Shown here: positions 16,135-24,410 of the stretch, in pieces
Layout: each line of letters starts with the position of its first letter
How positions within the stretch are numbered: position 1 is the first letter of the stretch
NCBI GenBank assembly: GCA_037388705.1
Contig: JARRJY010000022.1
Coordinates: forward strand, 1 to 43,801
Length of the DNA stretch: 43,801 bases
Direction of reading: 5' to 3'
DNA from: JARRJY01 sp037388705
Lineage (GTDB): Bacteria; Pseudomonadota; Gammaproteobacteria; UBA6429; Thiohalophilaceae
The notes under the pieces: model-generated
Seen by the model: only the letters and a program-made list of their open reading frames with translations
The model's database searches: none
Told to the model about the DNA's origin: nothing
Position numbers and translations under genes: made by a program

Positions 16135-17043
16135 TCAGGATATCCGTTTGATGTATTGCAATTGATGTTCTTTATCAAATTGAGGTATACCACTATCATC
16201 ATTAATATCAGTACTAAGTGAGAGCTTGTACATATCTGTATTTAACATATAGATTTCGAATGCTCCTTCATGACTGACAAGCCTGTCTCCGGCAGCGATA
16301 GCCGCCAGTTTGCTAATGTTTTGTGACAGGTCAGTTTCGCCCATAACAGATCCGATGATGATATCAAATCCCAGTTTTTTAGCATGTTGCATCATGTTGA
16401 GTGTACGAAGGAGGCCACCGAGTCGGGAAATTCTCAGGTTGACAATAAATCTTTCACTGTTTTCTTTGAATACATTTGTATTATGGGTTGTCAGTATACT
16501 TTCATCGAGCACGACACGTGAAGATTGTATGTTTGACAATTCAATTAACATTTCATGGTCAATCTTGTTAAATGGATTTTCTATCGAGTATGGAGATAAT
16601 GGAAGGTTTTTTATATAACTTGCCAGGTCTATGGGCGAGGACCAGATATTCCTTGCATCTATCTGGACATGATCATAGCCGGTGCTTGCCAGCAGATTTA
16701 ATTTCAGGTTGTCAGTCTTAAAATTACCATCGAGTTCAACTTTGAAGCAGGAAAAACTATGTTGCTCATAGATTGTGAGTTGCAACATAAATTGTTCTGG
16801 TCGTCCTCTCTGGAGCAAGGCAGCAAGTCTTATTTTATTATCGTTATTGATTCCGAGCAATTTAGCAACACTGCATTGATGTTGTTGAGCTATACCGTGA
16901 AGAACTGCAGATTCAAGACAACTAAATGCTGCCGGGTTTTGATCAATAAGTAACTTGTTTTGGCTGATCCAGGCTATAAGATCATCCAGGCCATGAATTT
17001 TATCCTGCCATTCCTGGTGGTGCTCGGAAATAAAATTCCGCAC
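16135..17043 (-). CDS. Enolase-superfamily-like protein, probably 5'-damaged and catalytically altered
   Basis: From a GTG at 17043 the frame gives 302 residues resembling the muconate-cycloisomerase/OSBS branch: IDARNIW for the first metal Asp, SIENPF for the Glu, VLDESI for the second Asp, RISRLGG before helix 6 and SVMGETD near the end. The two general acid/base lysines look replaced: the KxK place reads FKVELD and the IK-S/LK-S place reads LRIS. Coding-like sequence continues upstream of the GTG (LRLETNNGQYSFGEICLNYR, reaching about 17127), matching the family N-terminus, but meets a stop at 17131-17133 without any ATG, GTG or TTG. The N-terminal end is therefore missing or frameshifted. 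Either a decaying gene, a non-catalytic relative, or an error. Substrate unknown. Confidence 0.6.
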   Translation of the reverse strand: MRNFISEHHQEWQDKIHGLDDLIAWISQNKLLIDQNPAAFSCLESAVLHGIAQQHQCSVAKLLGINNDNKIRLAALLQRGRPEQFMLQLTIYEQHSFSCFKVELDGNFKTDNLKLNLLASTGYDHVQIDARNIWSSPIDLASYIKNLPLSPYSIENPFNKIDHEMLIELSNIQSSRVVLDESILTTHNTNVFKENSERFIVNLRISRLGGLLRTLNMMQHAKKLGFDIIIGSVMGETDLSQNISKLAAIAAGDRLVSHEGAFEIYMLNTDMYKLSLSTDINDDSGIPQFDKEHQLQYIKRIS

Positions 17044-17250
17044 TGATTCCGTCGTTTCGTTGATGTAGCGATAATTCAGACATATTTCGCCAAAGCTGTA
17101 TTGGCCATTGTTTGTTTCTAACCTGAGGCATCAATACTACCCTGATATATCTCATATTATGAATCAAGATTAACATAAAGCAACAAAAATTTGAAAAATA
17201 TCGAAATCTAAACTAAAAAGTATAAATATATAATACTTTTGGTGAAAAGA

Positions 17251-17946
17251 ATGTCCCAAACTCGGCAATTAGTACAAACATTAAAAAAAGTTCTTAAATC
17301 TCAGGGTTTTACCTATAAAGACGTTGCACATGGCCTGGGAATCAGTGAAGCAAGTGTTAAGCGAACTTTTGCTATGGAATCCATGTCGCTTGAGAGACTG
17401 GAGCAAATTTGTCTGATGGTAGGCAAGGAAATTGCTGATCTTGTTTACCAAATGGATATTGAGCAACGCAAAATATACGAGCTGACCCTGGCACAAGAAA
17501 CGGAGCTTGTTAATGATCCAAAATGTTTGTTGGTCGCACACCTGGTGCTAAATGGCTGGGAATTCTCAGATATTCTTGAGTATTACTATTTTGAAGAAAC
17601 AGAACTAACACAACACCTGGTTAAGCTTGATAACCTTGGATTACTGGAATTATTACCACTTAACAGAATAAAACTTCGCATCTCTCCCCATTTTTCCTGG
17701 CGTCGAGATGGCCCTATACAGCAGTTCCATTTTGCGGAGCCCGATGAAAAATTACGGATAATGGCAGGTATGTTGACGGATGAATCTGCCAAAGTAATGA
17801 ATGACAAATTTGAAGAATTGACATTATTGTTTTCCGAGTTGTACAGAAAAGACAGGGAAGTACCTGTCGAGAAAAGGAAAAACTATGGTGCAGTCCTCTC
17901 TATTCGTCCCTGGTTAGTTCCACTTTTTAACACAATAAGAAAATAA
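17251..17946 (+). CDS. Helix-turn-helix (XRE-like) transcriptional regulator
   Basis: The 231-residue product opens with a Cro/C1-type HTH (about residues 5-60: LKKVLKSQGFTYKDVAHGLG followed by ISEASVKRTFA). The rest is helical with no recognised ligand domain. It starts at the ATG 17251 after GGTGAAAAG; the family usually begins MSQTRQLV, so the longer reading from a TTG at 17239 is not preferred. It diverges from the enolase-like gene over an A/T-rich region. Target genes are unknown. Confidence 0.8.
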   Translation: MSQTRQLVQTLKKVLKSQGFTYKDVAHGLGISEASVKRTFAMESMSLERLEQICLMVGKEIADLVYQMDIEQRKIYELTLAQETELVNDPKCLLVAHLVLNGWEFSDILEYYYFEETELTQHLVKLDNLGLLELLPLNRIKLRISPHFSWRRDGPIQQFHFAEPDEKLRIMAGMLTDESAKVMNDKFEELTLLFSELYRKDREVPVEKRKNYGAVLSIRPWLVPLFNTIRK

Positions 17947-18039
17947 ATAATCCGCTCAATAGATTTGCACGAAATACTACTAATGTTGCAGGAATTATTT
18001 TGGGCACAAGTATTAGAGAATTAATATTAATTTTCTTCT

Positions 18040-20934
18040 TTATATGGCAACGGCAATGCGTATCGCATCCAGGCGGATATTAGCGTTATCAAGAATTTCG
18101 TTAAGCAAATCCCATTGATGCTGGAAAAAATCAATTTCTTCATCGCGAATATTTGAATTTACCTGTTTTAATGCTTTTAGACGATTGATTTCTGTTTCAA
18201 GAGTCTGCCTGGTATGTTGATGTGCCTCTTCAAGTTCACCTGGTGCCTTAGCTTGAGCATGTTTGGTGCTTTCTTCGAGCATCTGGCGCAACAGAGGTGT
18301 ATGTGAACGAATAATGTTTTTAGCAACATCGTTAGCAACAGGCTGGTGTGATTCCTGGATAGCTTCGTGGGAAAGGCTATCAGCATGATCATTGCCTGTC
18401 GTATCTAGCAAAGTCCTGATCATGGTAGGGGGTAGATAACGCTGAGTTTGCAGGTTATGGCTCCGCGGAGTATCAAGTACAAACAGGCATTCGAGTAATA
18501 TTGTGCCGGGATTAACGCTTTTGTATTTGATGGTCGTAAAGCTGCTATTTCCCGTTTCATTACTTAATACCATGTCCATGGCGCCAGCTGTTAACGGGTG
18601 TTCCCAGGTGATAAAATGCATGTCTTCATGGGTCAGCGCTGTATCACGATCATAGGTTATGGTCATGCCATCCTGTAACAGTCCCGGAAAACTATGTACC
18701 TGCATATGGTTACCTGGCCTGATAACAAGGTTATCCGCGCTGTGTGCTTCACTTTCGATACCAAAGCAGTCAAATATATTTTCGAGATAGTCTTTGATGT
18801 CAGTGTGCCTGTCCTGTTCGAGCAGCGCATGTTGCAGGTTATTAGCAATATCTGGGCGGCATGAATTATATTCCAGCAGGCGATCCCTGCCACGGTGAAG
18901 TTGATCATTAAAATCGTTATACAGTTTTTGAGTGGCGGAGATGAGAGTAGATAAATCATCCAGCCCTTCTCGTATATGATGCAACGCGTCCGTTAATTCG
19001 GTTTCAACTTTCTGGAAAACAGCCTGGCCAGCGGGACAGATATCTTCAAAAGCATTAAGACCAGACTGGTACCAGTTAAACAAGACTTCCTGGGCTGTTC
19101 CTTGTAGATAAGGAACATGTATCTGGATAGTGTTTCTTTGCCCAATTCGATCCAGGCGGCCTATGCGTTGTTCTAACAAGTCAGGGTTTAAAGGCAAATC
19201 AAACAGGATTAAATGATGTGCGAACTGGAAGTTACGACCCTCACTTCCTATCTCGGAACATAATAATACCTGGCTGCCGTAGTCAGGATCAGCAAAGTAG
19301 GCCGCTGCGCGGTCCCGTTCAATAATACTGAGCCCTTCATGGAAAACAGCCGCGTGTATCCCGTGTTTAACGCGAAGTGTTTCAGCCAGTTCGAGTATAG
19401 TTTCGGCATGGGCAGCGATAACCAGGATTTTTTCCGGTTTAAGGCTTTTTAGTTGTATGCGTAACCAGTCAACACGTGGGTCAATACTGGTCCAGTCAGT
19501 TTGAGACTTTTGTTCTGAATACAGTCTTTCAGGTGTTAATACGGCCTTGGTATCAATGCTGGTGGATTGAGCCTGTTCAATACACTGGAGGTATTGATCA
19601 GGTAAGGGCAGGGGGTATGCATTCAGTTTTCTTTCCGGGAAACCTTTTATGGCCTGGCGCGTATTGCGGAACAACACGCGGCCGGTACCATGGCGATCAA
19701 GCAGGTGATTGATTAATTGTTGCCGTGCATATGATTTTTTATTGTCATCAGCCTGTTCATCAAGGGTTGTCTGCAGGTATATTTTGTTATCACCTTCGTT
19801 CAGCGTGCTTTCTAAAGTCAGCTGAGCTTGCTCATCAAGAGGTACTTTTTCAAGTAACTGCTCTATCGCCTGGGCAACTGGTTCATAGGATTTTTCTTCG
19901 TCGATAAATGAAGAAAATTCAGGAAAACGATCTGGATCAAGTAAACGTAACCTCGCAAAGTGACCGGCTTTACCTAACTGTTCCGGGGTAGCAGTAAGCA
20001 ACAAGACGCCGGGAGTGACTTTCGCCAGTTGCTCTATAATACTGTATTCAGGACTAGCCTGCGTCTCAGACCATTGCAGGTGATGTGCTTCATCAACAAT
20101 TAGCAGGTCCCAGTTTCCATCAATAATATTGCTATGTTGTTCAGGATGCGATGATAAAAAGTTGATACTGCACAGAACTAATTGCTCAGAGTGGAAAGGG
20201 TTTTCATTATTGTTGCTTTCCATGATGGCACTGACCCGATCTGCATCAAATATACTGAATTGCAGGTTAAATCGACGCAACATCTCTACCAGCCACTGAT
20301 GTAACAATGTTTCTGGCACCACGATAAGTACACGTTGCGCACGCTCAGTAACAAGTTGATGGTGAAGAATAAGGCCGGCTTCAATTGTTTTACCAAGGCC
20401 AACTTCGTCAGCCAGCAATACCCGTGGGGCAAAACGATTTGCAACTTCATGGGCAATATACAGTTGGTGTGGGATTAAACTGGTACGACCACCTGCCAGG
20501 CCATATAACTCGCTATGTCCCAGTATATTCTGGTAAATCAATGTCTGGTAACGTAAATGAAACCATTTGTTTTTATCTATCTGGGCAGTAAAGAGACGAT
20601 CTGCCGGCCTGTTTAACCTGATAAAATTATCAAGCCTGGTTTCATCCAGGACCGCAGGCTTTTCATCGCGCTCACCTATATAGACAAGGATTCCTTCATG
20701 TTCTTCGACATCAGTGACATGTAATTCCCAGCCTTCTGAACTTCGGATGTTATCGCCGGCAGCAAACTTTACACGGGTTAATGGTGCACTTTGCTTGGCA
20801 TAAATCCTGGTCTCGCCAGTAGCATGGAATAAAATTGTCACGGTACGGTGTTCAACGGCTAATACCGTGCCCAATCCCATTTGTAGCTCGGTATCGCTAA
20901 TCCAGCGTTGACCAGGAATAAATTCGTTTGTCAC
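18040..20934 (-). CDS. rapA: RapA, RNA polymerase-associated SWI2/SNF2 ATPase
   Basis: The 964-residue product aligns by eye with E. coli RapA along its length: FIPGQRWISDTELQMGLGTV at the start, SLIPHQLYIAHEVANRFAPR, Walker A LADEVGLGKTIEAG, DEAHH Walker B, TATPEQLGKAGHFARLRLLD, HEGLSIIERDRAAAYFADP, SEIGSEGRNFQFA and the C-terminal NSNIRDEEIDFF. RapA binds RNA polymerase and recycles it after transcription by ATP-driven remodelling. The GTG at 20934 has GAGAG five bases upstream and fits the family; a TTG at 20946 would add four residues. It stands about 50 bases after the MltC-like gene on the same strand. Confidence 0.95.
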   Translation of the reverse strand: MTNEFIPGQRWISDTELQMGLGTVLAVEHRTVTILFHATGETRIYAKQSAPLTRVKFAAGDNIRSSEGWELHVTDVEEHEGILVYIGERDEKPAVLDETRLDNFIRLNRPADRLFTAQIDKNKWFHLRYQTLIYQNILGHSELYGLAGGRTSLIPHQLYIAHEVANRFAPRVLLADEVGLGKTIEAGLILHHQLVTERAQRVLIVVPETLLHQWLVEMLRRFNLQFSIFDADRVSAIMESNNNENPFHSEQLVLCSINFLSSHPEQHSNIIDGNWDLLIVDEAHHLQWSETQASPEYSIIEQLAKVTPGVLLLTATPEQLGKAGHFARLRLLDPDRFPEFSSFIDEEKSYEPVAQAIEQLLEKVPLDEQAQLTLESTLNEGDNKIYLQTTLDEQADDNKKSYARQQLINHLLDRHGTGRVLFRNTRQAIKGFPERKLNAYPLPLPDQYLQCIEQAQSTSIDTKAVLTPERLYSEQKSQTDWTSIDPRVDWLRIQLKSLKPEKILVIAAHAETILELAETLRVKHGIHAAVFHEGLSIIERDRAAAYFADPDYGSQVLLCSEIGSEGRNFQFAHHLILFDLPLNPDLLEQRIGRLDRIGQRNTIQIHVPYLQGTAQEVLFNWYQSGLNAFEDICPAGQAVFQKVETELTDALHHIREGLDDLSTLISATQKLYNDFNDQLHRGRDRLLEYNSCRPDIANNLQHALLEQDRHTDIKDYLENIFDCFGIESEAHSADNLVIRPGNHMQVHSFPGLLQDGMTITYDRDTALTHEDMHFITWEHPLTAGAMDMVLSNETGNSSFTTIKYKSVNPGTILLECLFVLDTPRSHNLQTQRYLPPTMIRTLLDTTGNDHADSLSHEAIQESHQPVANDVAKNIIRSHTPLLRQMLEESTKHAQAKAPGELEEAHQHTRQTLETEINRLKALKQVNSNIRDEEIDFFQHQWDLLNEILDNANIRLDAIRIAVAI

Positions 20935-20998
20935 AGCAACTCTCAAAATTACAAGGGGGCTATATTAGTGCTTTTTGCAGAAAAAATCCTGATGATTT

Positions 20999-22198
20999 TC
21001 AGATGCTGATAAACTCTTTGCGAGCATGGAGGACTTTGTATAAATAACGTCTTGTTTCATTTCTCGGGTGCTCATTGCTTAATTTGTCATAAATACGTGC
21101 AGGTGGCATGCTGTTTATAATATCTACAGCTCTGGTTCTGTCCTGTGAAAACATTCGTAACACGTTTCCTGCGCCACCGTTGTAGGCAGAGATGGTGCAG
21201 TATTCCCGGGTAACCGGGTTCCGGATATTACCAAGGTATTGATGTTCAATAATATTAAGGTACGCAGTACCAAGCTCAATATTGTTTTCAGGTATAAACA
21301 GGTATTCTTTACTAGGAATATGATCATAGCCTTTAATTTTACTGAAGGTATCACGGCCTGCAGTAGTTGGTACGATTTGCATAAGTCCGTAGGCAGGGGA
21401 TGAACTGACAGCATAGGGATTAAAGGCACTTTCTGTTTTTATCACGGCATAAACCAGGGAAGGGCTGACGTTATAGCGTTGAGAGTATTTATCTACCAGG
21501 GGTTTAACACGTCGTGCCTGGATGTTGCTAAAATTGCTTACCATGTTAAAGCTGACAAAATATTTTGATTTCCCTTGTTGGGTCTGTGAAGTCTTCATGC
21601 GTTGCTGGACAAGATAATCAGCATATGTTTCGGCCTGCCCCGGGGATTGTACCATCCTGTTGTTGTGGTCTTTTACCAGTCCATATAAATAGGGTTGTCC
21701 GCTCAATTTAATTTGCCTGTCAGAGTATAAATCAACCGAGCGCGGATCATCTGGTGTCAAAAGTGTCGTTACAACGGCGTTCTTCAGGTTTGCCTGGGTA
21801 TCTTTATCACTAAGGGTTTCTACACGGATTAAGCCTGTTTCAAAATTAATAATTGCCCGGCTTTTGTAGTTTTGGGTGTATTTGACATAGCGTTTGTTGG
21901 AAGGAATCAGGGTATCTGAAGATCCCCATTGTTGTTCAACTTCGCCACGCAGGAGTGACAGCAGTTTGTGGTATTGCTGTCGTATCCTGGTTATATCGTT
22001 GGCCAGTGCAACTGGATTGTATTTATAAGATTTAACTCTGTTTTCTGCATAGTTAGATAAATAGCTTTTGGGATCCTTGCTGGTAGCAATATTTATCCAC
22101 TGGCTAGTGGAACATGAGACAAGCATGGTTGATGTCAGGCATATTCCCGAGATTTTAAGCAGGGAAGTAAGAATGGGGCGGTATATTCTGCTGTTCAT
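20999..22198 (-). CDS. MltC-like membrane-bound lytic murein transglycosylase (lipoprotein)
   Basis: The 399-residue product has a lipoprotein signal with lipobox LVSC (Cys29), a DUF3393-type N-terminal domain, and a C-terminal SLT lysozyme-like domain with catalytic Glu in VIKTESAFNPYAVS, then PAYGLMQIVPTTAG and YCTISAYNGGAGNVLR. MltC cleaves peptidoglycan glycan strands to 1,6-anhydromuropeptides at the inner face of the outer membrane. It lies upstream of rapA on the minus strand and diverges from the TetR gene. Confidence 0.9.
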   Translation of the reverse strand: MNSRIYRPILTSLLKISGICLTSTMLVSCSTSQWINIATSKDPKSYLSNYAENRVKSYKYNPVALANDITRIRQQYHKLLSLLRGEVEQQWGSSDTLIPSNKRYVKYTQNYKSRAIINFETGLIRVETLSDKDTQANLKNAVVTTLLTPDDPRSVDLYSDRQIKLSGQPYLYGLVKDHNNRMVQSPGQAETYADYLVQQRMKTSQTQQGKSKYFVSFNMVSNFSNIQARRVKPLVDKYSQRYNVSPSLVYAVIKTESAFNPYAVSSSPAYGLMQIVPTTAGRDTFSKIKGYDHIPSKEYLFIPENNIELGTAYLNIIEHQYLGNIRNPVTREYCTISAYNGGAGNVLRMFSQDRTRAVDIINSMPPARIYDKLSNEHPRNETRRYLYKVLHARKEFISI

Positions 22199-22289
22199 AG
22201 AAAGCTATTTTAACCGTTTTACACATGAATATTTACTTTCAATCTACCGGGTCCATATATTGACAGCCCGGTAAAAAAGACGTTAAATA

Positions 22290-22307
22290 AATGACTTTTG
22301 AGTCATT
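22290..22307. promoter_or_regulatory. Perfect inverted repeat upstream of tetR (candidate TetR operator)
   Basis: AATGACT (22290-22296), TTTG, AGTCATT (22301-22307) form a perfect 7-base inverted repeat with a 4-base spacer, 18 bases in all, ending 26 bases before the TetR ATG. Size and position fit a TetR dimer site for autoregulation of the tetR-tolC-RND operon. Confidence 0.6.
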
Positions 22308-22333
22308 AATTTACACAATAAAATCAATGATAT

Positions 22334-22975
22334 ATGGTCAAAGAACAAGCACATCGCTGGCAGCGCCGAAAAGAAGAACGTCCTTCTGAAATTATTGATG
22401 CAGCCCTGGAAGTATTTGTCGAGCATGGATATGCCGCCAGTAAACTGGATGATATTGCCAGGAAAGCCGGTGTATCCAAGGGTAGCCTGTATCGCTATTT
22501 TGATAGTAAGGCAGATTTGTTCAAGGAGATGGTTATGCAGGTGGTGATACCCGAGTTGGAAAAAGCGGAATCCACTGTTAATGACTACCAGGGAGCAATC
22601 GCCACACTTATTACCAGTATGGTTACTAACTGGTGGAAAACCATGGGTGAGACACGAGTCTGTGGTATACCCAAACTGGTGATTTCTGAAGCAGCTAATT
22701 TTCCGGAACTGGCTGAATTCTACGTGGATAGTGTTATTAAGAGAGGACGAAAGCTTGTAGCGGGAATGATTAAACGGGGTATTGAATCAGGAGAATTTCG
22801 TGAAATTGACCCGGACTATGCAGCACGTATCATGATTTCACCAGTAGTGTTTGCCTCGATATGGAAAGAATCATTGTCAAGCTTTGATGACGAGTACGAT
22901 ATAAATCATTTCCTGGTGATGAATACAGAAATTTTCCTTCGAGGAATAAGCAGAAATAGGGAGACAGACATATGA
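22334..22975 (+). CDS. TetR/AcrR family transcriptional repressor of the efflux operon
   Basis: The 213-residue product has the TetR N-terminal HTH (IIDAALEVFVEHGYAASKLD, then IARKAGVSKGSLYRYFDSK) and a TetR_C-type ligand domain (PKLVISEAANFPELAEFY). It starts the operon, overlaps the TolC gene by four bases (ATGATAA), and has a perfect inverted repeat 26 bases upstream. Likely represses itself and the pump genes until a ligand binds. The ATG at 22334 lacks a strong ribosome-binding site. Confidence 0.9.
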   Translation: MVKEQAHRWQRRKEERPSEIIDAALEVFVEHGYAASKLDDIARKAGVSKGSLYRYFDSKADLFKEMVMQVVIPELEKAESTVNDYQGAIATLITSMVTNWWKTMGETRVCGIPKLVISEAANFPELAEFYVDSVIKRGRKLVAGMIKRGIESGEFREIDPDYAARIMISPVVFASIWKESLSSFDDEYDINHFLVMNTEIFLRGISRNRETDI

Positions 22976-24399
22976 TAAAAAAATTGCATTTGGCCTGTCT
23001 GACTTGTGGCATATTACTAAGTACAAGTGTCCAGGCAGAGGTGTATACCCTGTCCCGGGCAGTACATCGGCTACTAGATTATTATCCTACTATACAGATT
23101 GCCAGGCTCAAAACTGACCAGGCAAATTGGGAAATAAGAAATGTAAAGAACCAGTTATCCTGGAAGTTAAACGGCTCAGCCGGTGTAGTACACGATGTGT
23201 CAGTTTTTGGCACGCCATATGACCGTTTTGAGGCAAATGCCAGTATAAATCGTAAACTCGATTCAGGTCATAGTCTTGGATTTTCTGGCAGATATGAATA
23301 CAACGATGACAGTTTCGTGTTGAATAACAGTTTTCCAAATCCCTCACAGTCTCTGGATTTTGATATTAATTACCGTGTTCCTTTTGGGCAGGGAGAAAAC
23401 AACACAGGTTATGAGCAGTCTTTGGTAGTAGCTGAATCACAGAAAGCGATTGAACAGGCAAATGAAAAAGCGATACTAAAATCCCTGGTTGCAAATATCA
23501 TAACGTTTTTTCATGAGATCGATAATCTAAAACAACGCCTTGTATATACTGATACCTCGATTGATCGTTCACGGCGCCTGAAGCAATATATTACACGAAA
23601 CAAGAAAATAGGCATTTATGAAGAAAAGGATGTCCTGGAAAGTGAGGCGCAGCTATTAAAAGTTATCGCGGAACGAGAGAACCTGTATCTTGCAATCAGT
23701 GAACAGAAAAATTCTTTACGCCGACTACTGGGTATTGAACCAGATGCGTTAGTAGATATTAAAATTGAAAGATATTTTGTTGACGATAATGATAGAAACC
23801 TGCTGGAAAAAGCTGAGCAGGATGACCCGGGACTACAAATAAAAAAGCTTCTTGTTGATATTGCTGATGCGAGGATAAAACTGTCTCTGGATGAGAATAC
23901 AGACAAAAAGGATCTAGTGTTTTCTCTGGGTGCACGTACCCTGTATGGTGACAGTCAAACGGACAATGTTAGCGAAGAAGATTATGCGGCACAGCTAAAA
24001 TTTGAATACCAGTATGACCTGGGGAATGATGCATACACATCAAGAATTGAAAAGGCCAAGCGAGATAAAGATATCACTCTCCAGGAGATGCGTCTTAACA
24101 AGGATGAAGTTAAATATCAGTTAACATCATTACAGGATAGAATTAAAAAACAGCGCTCGCTGATTGAAAAGTTAAAGCAACATAATAAGGTTTCTGCTAA
24201 AAAATATAATGAAGCGATGGCTCGATACAGGCAGGGCCGCATTGATACTACCAAGCTAATTCAATTCGAAAATGATTTGCACCTGGCAAATCTGGACTTA
24301 TCATCAGCCCAAACGGAATTATCAAAAAGCGAAACCAGTTTAGCCTTATTGGTTGGTGATTTATTGTCACAACTTAATGTTTATTCAAAGGATAAATAA
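22972..24399 (+). CDS. TolC-family outer membrane protein of an RND efflux operon
   Basis: The 475-residue product has a signal peptide (cleavage near VQAEV) and the long coiled-coil hairpins of the OEP family, such as the stretch ending in RYRQGRIDTTKLIQFENDL, which is the conserved second-hairpin start. It differs from the TolC protein at 1654 and has a longer barrel part. AGGGAGA precedes the ATG. It lies directly before the RND permease, 11 bases apart, and after TetR with four bases of overlap. Confidence 0.88.
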   Translation: MIKKLHLACLTCGILLSTSVQAEVYTLSRAVHRLLDYYPTIQIARLKTDQANWEIRNVKNQLSWKLNGSAGVVHDVSVFGTPYDRFEANASINRKLDSGHSLGFSGRYEYNDDSFVLNNSFPNPSQSLDFDINYRVPFGQGENNTGYEQSLVVAESQKAIEQANEKAILKSLVANIITFFHEIDNLKQRLVYTDTSIDRSRRLKQYITRNKKIGIYEEKDVLESEAQLLKVIAERENLYLAISEQKNSLRRLLGIEPDALVDIKIERYFVDDNDRNLLEKAEQDDPGLQIKKLLVDIADARIKLSLDENTDKKDLVFSLGARTLYGDSQTDNVSEEDYAAQLKFEYQYDLGNDAYTSRIEKAKRDKDITLQEMRLNKDEVKYQLTSLQDRIKKQRSLIEKLKQHNKVSAKKYNEAMARYRQGRIDTTKLIQFENDLHLANLDLSSAQTELSKSETSLALLVGDLLSQLNVYSKDK

Positions 24400-24410
24400 A
24401 AGGTAAGAGT

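Noticed and set aside
18000..18035. AT-rich palindrome near 18015-18032 between the HTH and rapA genes as a terminator
   Set aside because: It is an A/T-only repeat without a GC stem and with no clear U-tract.
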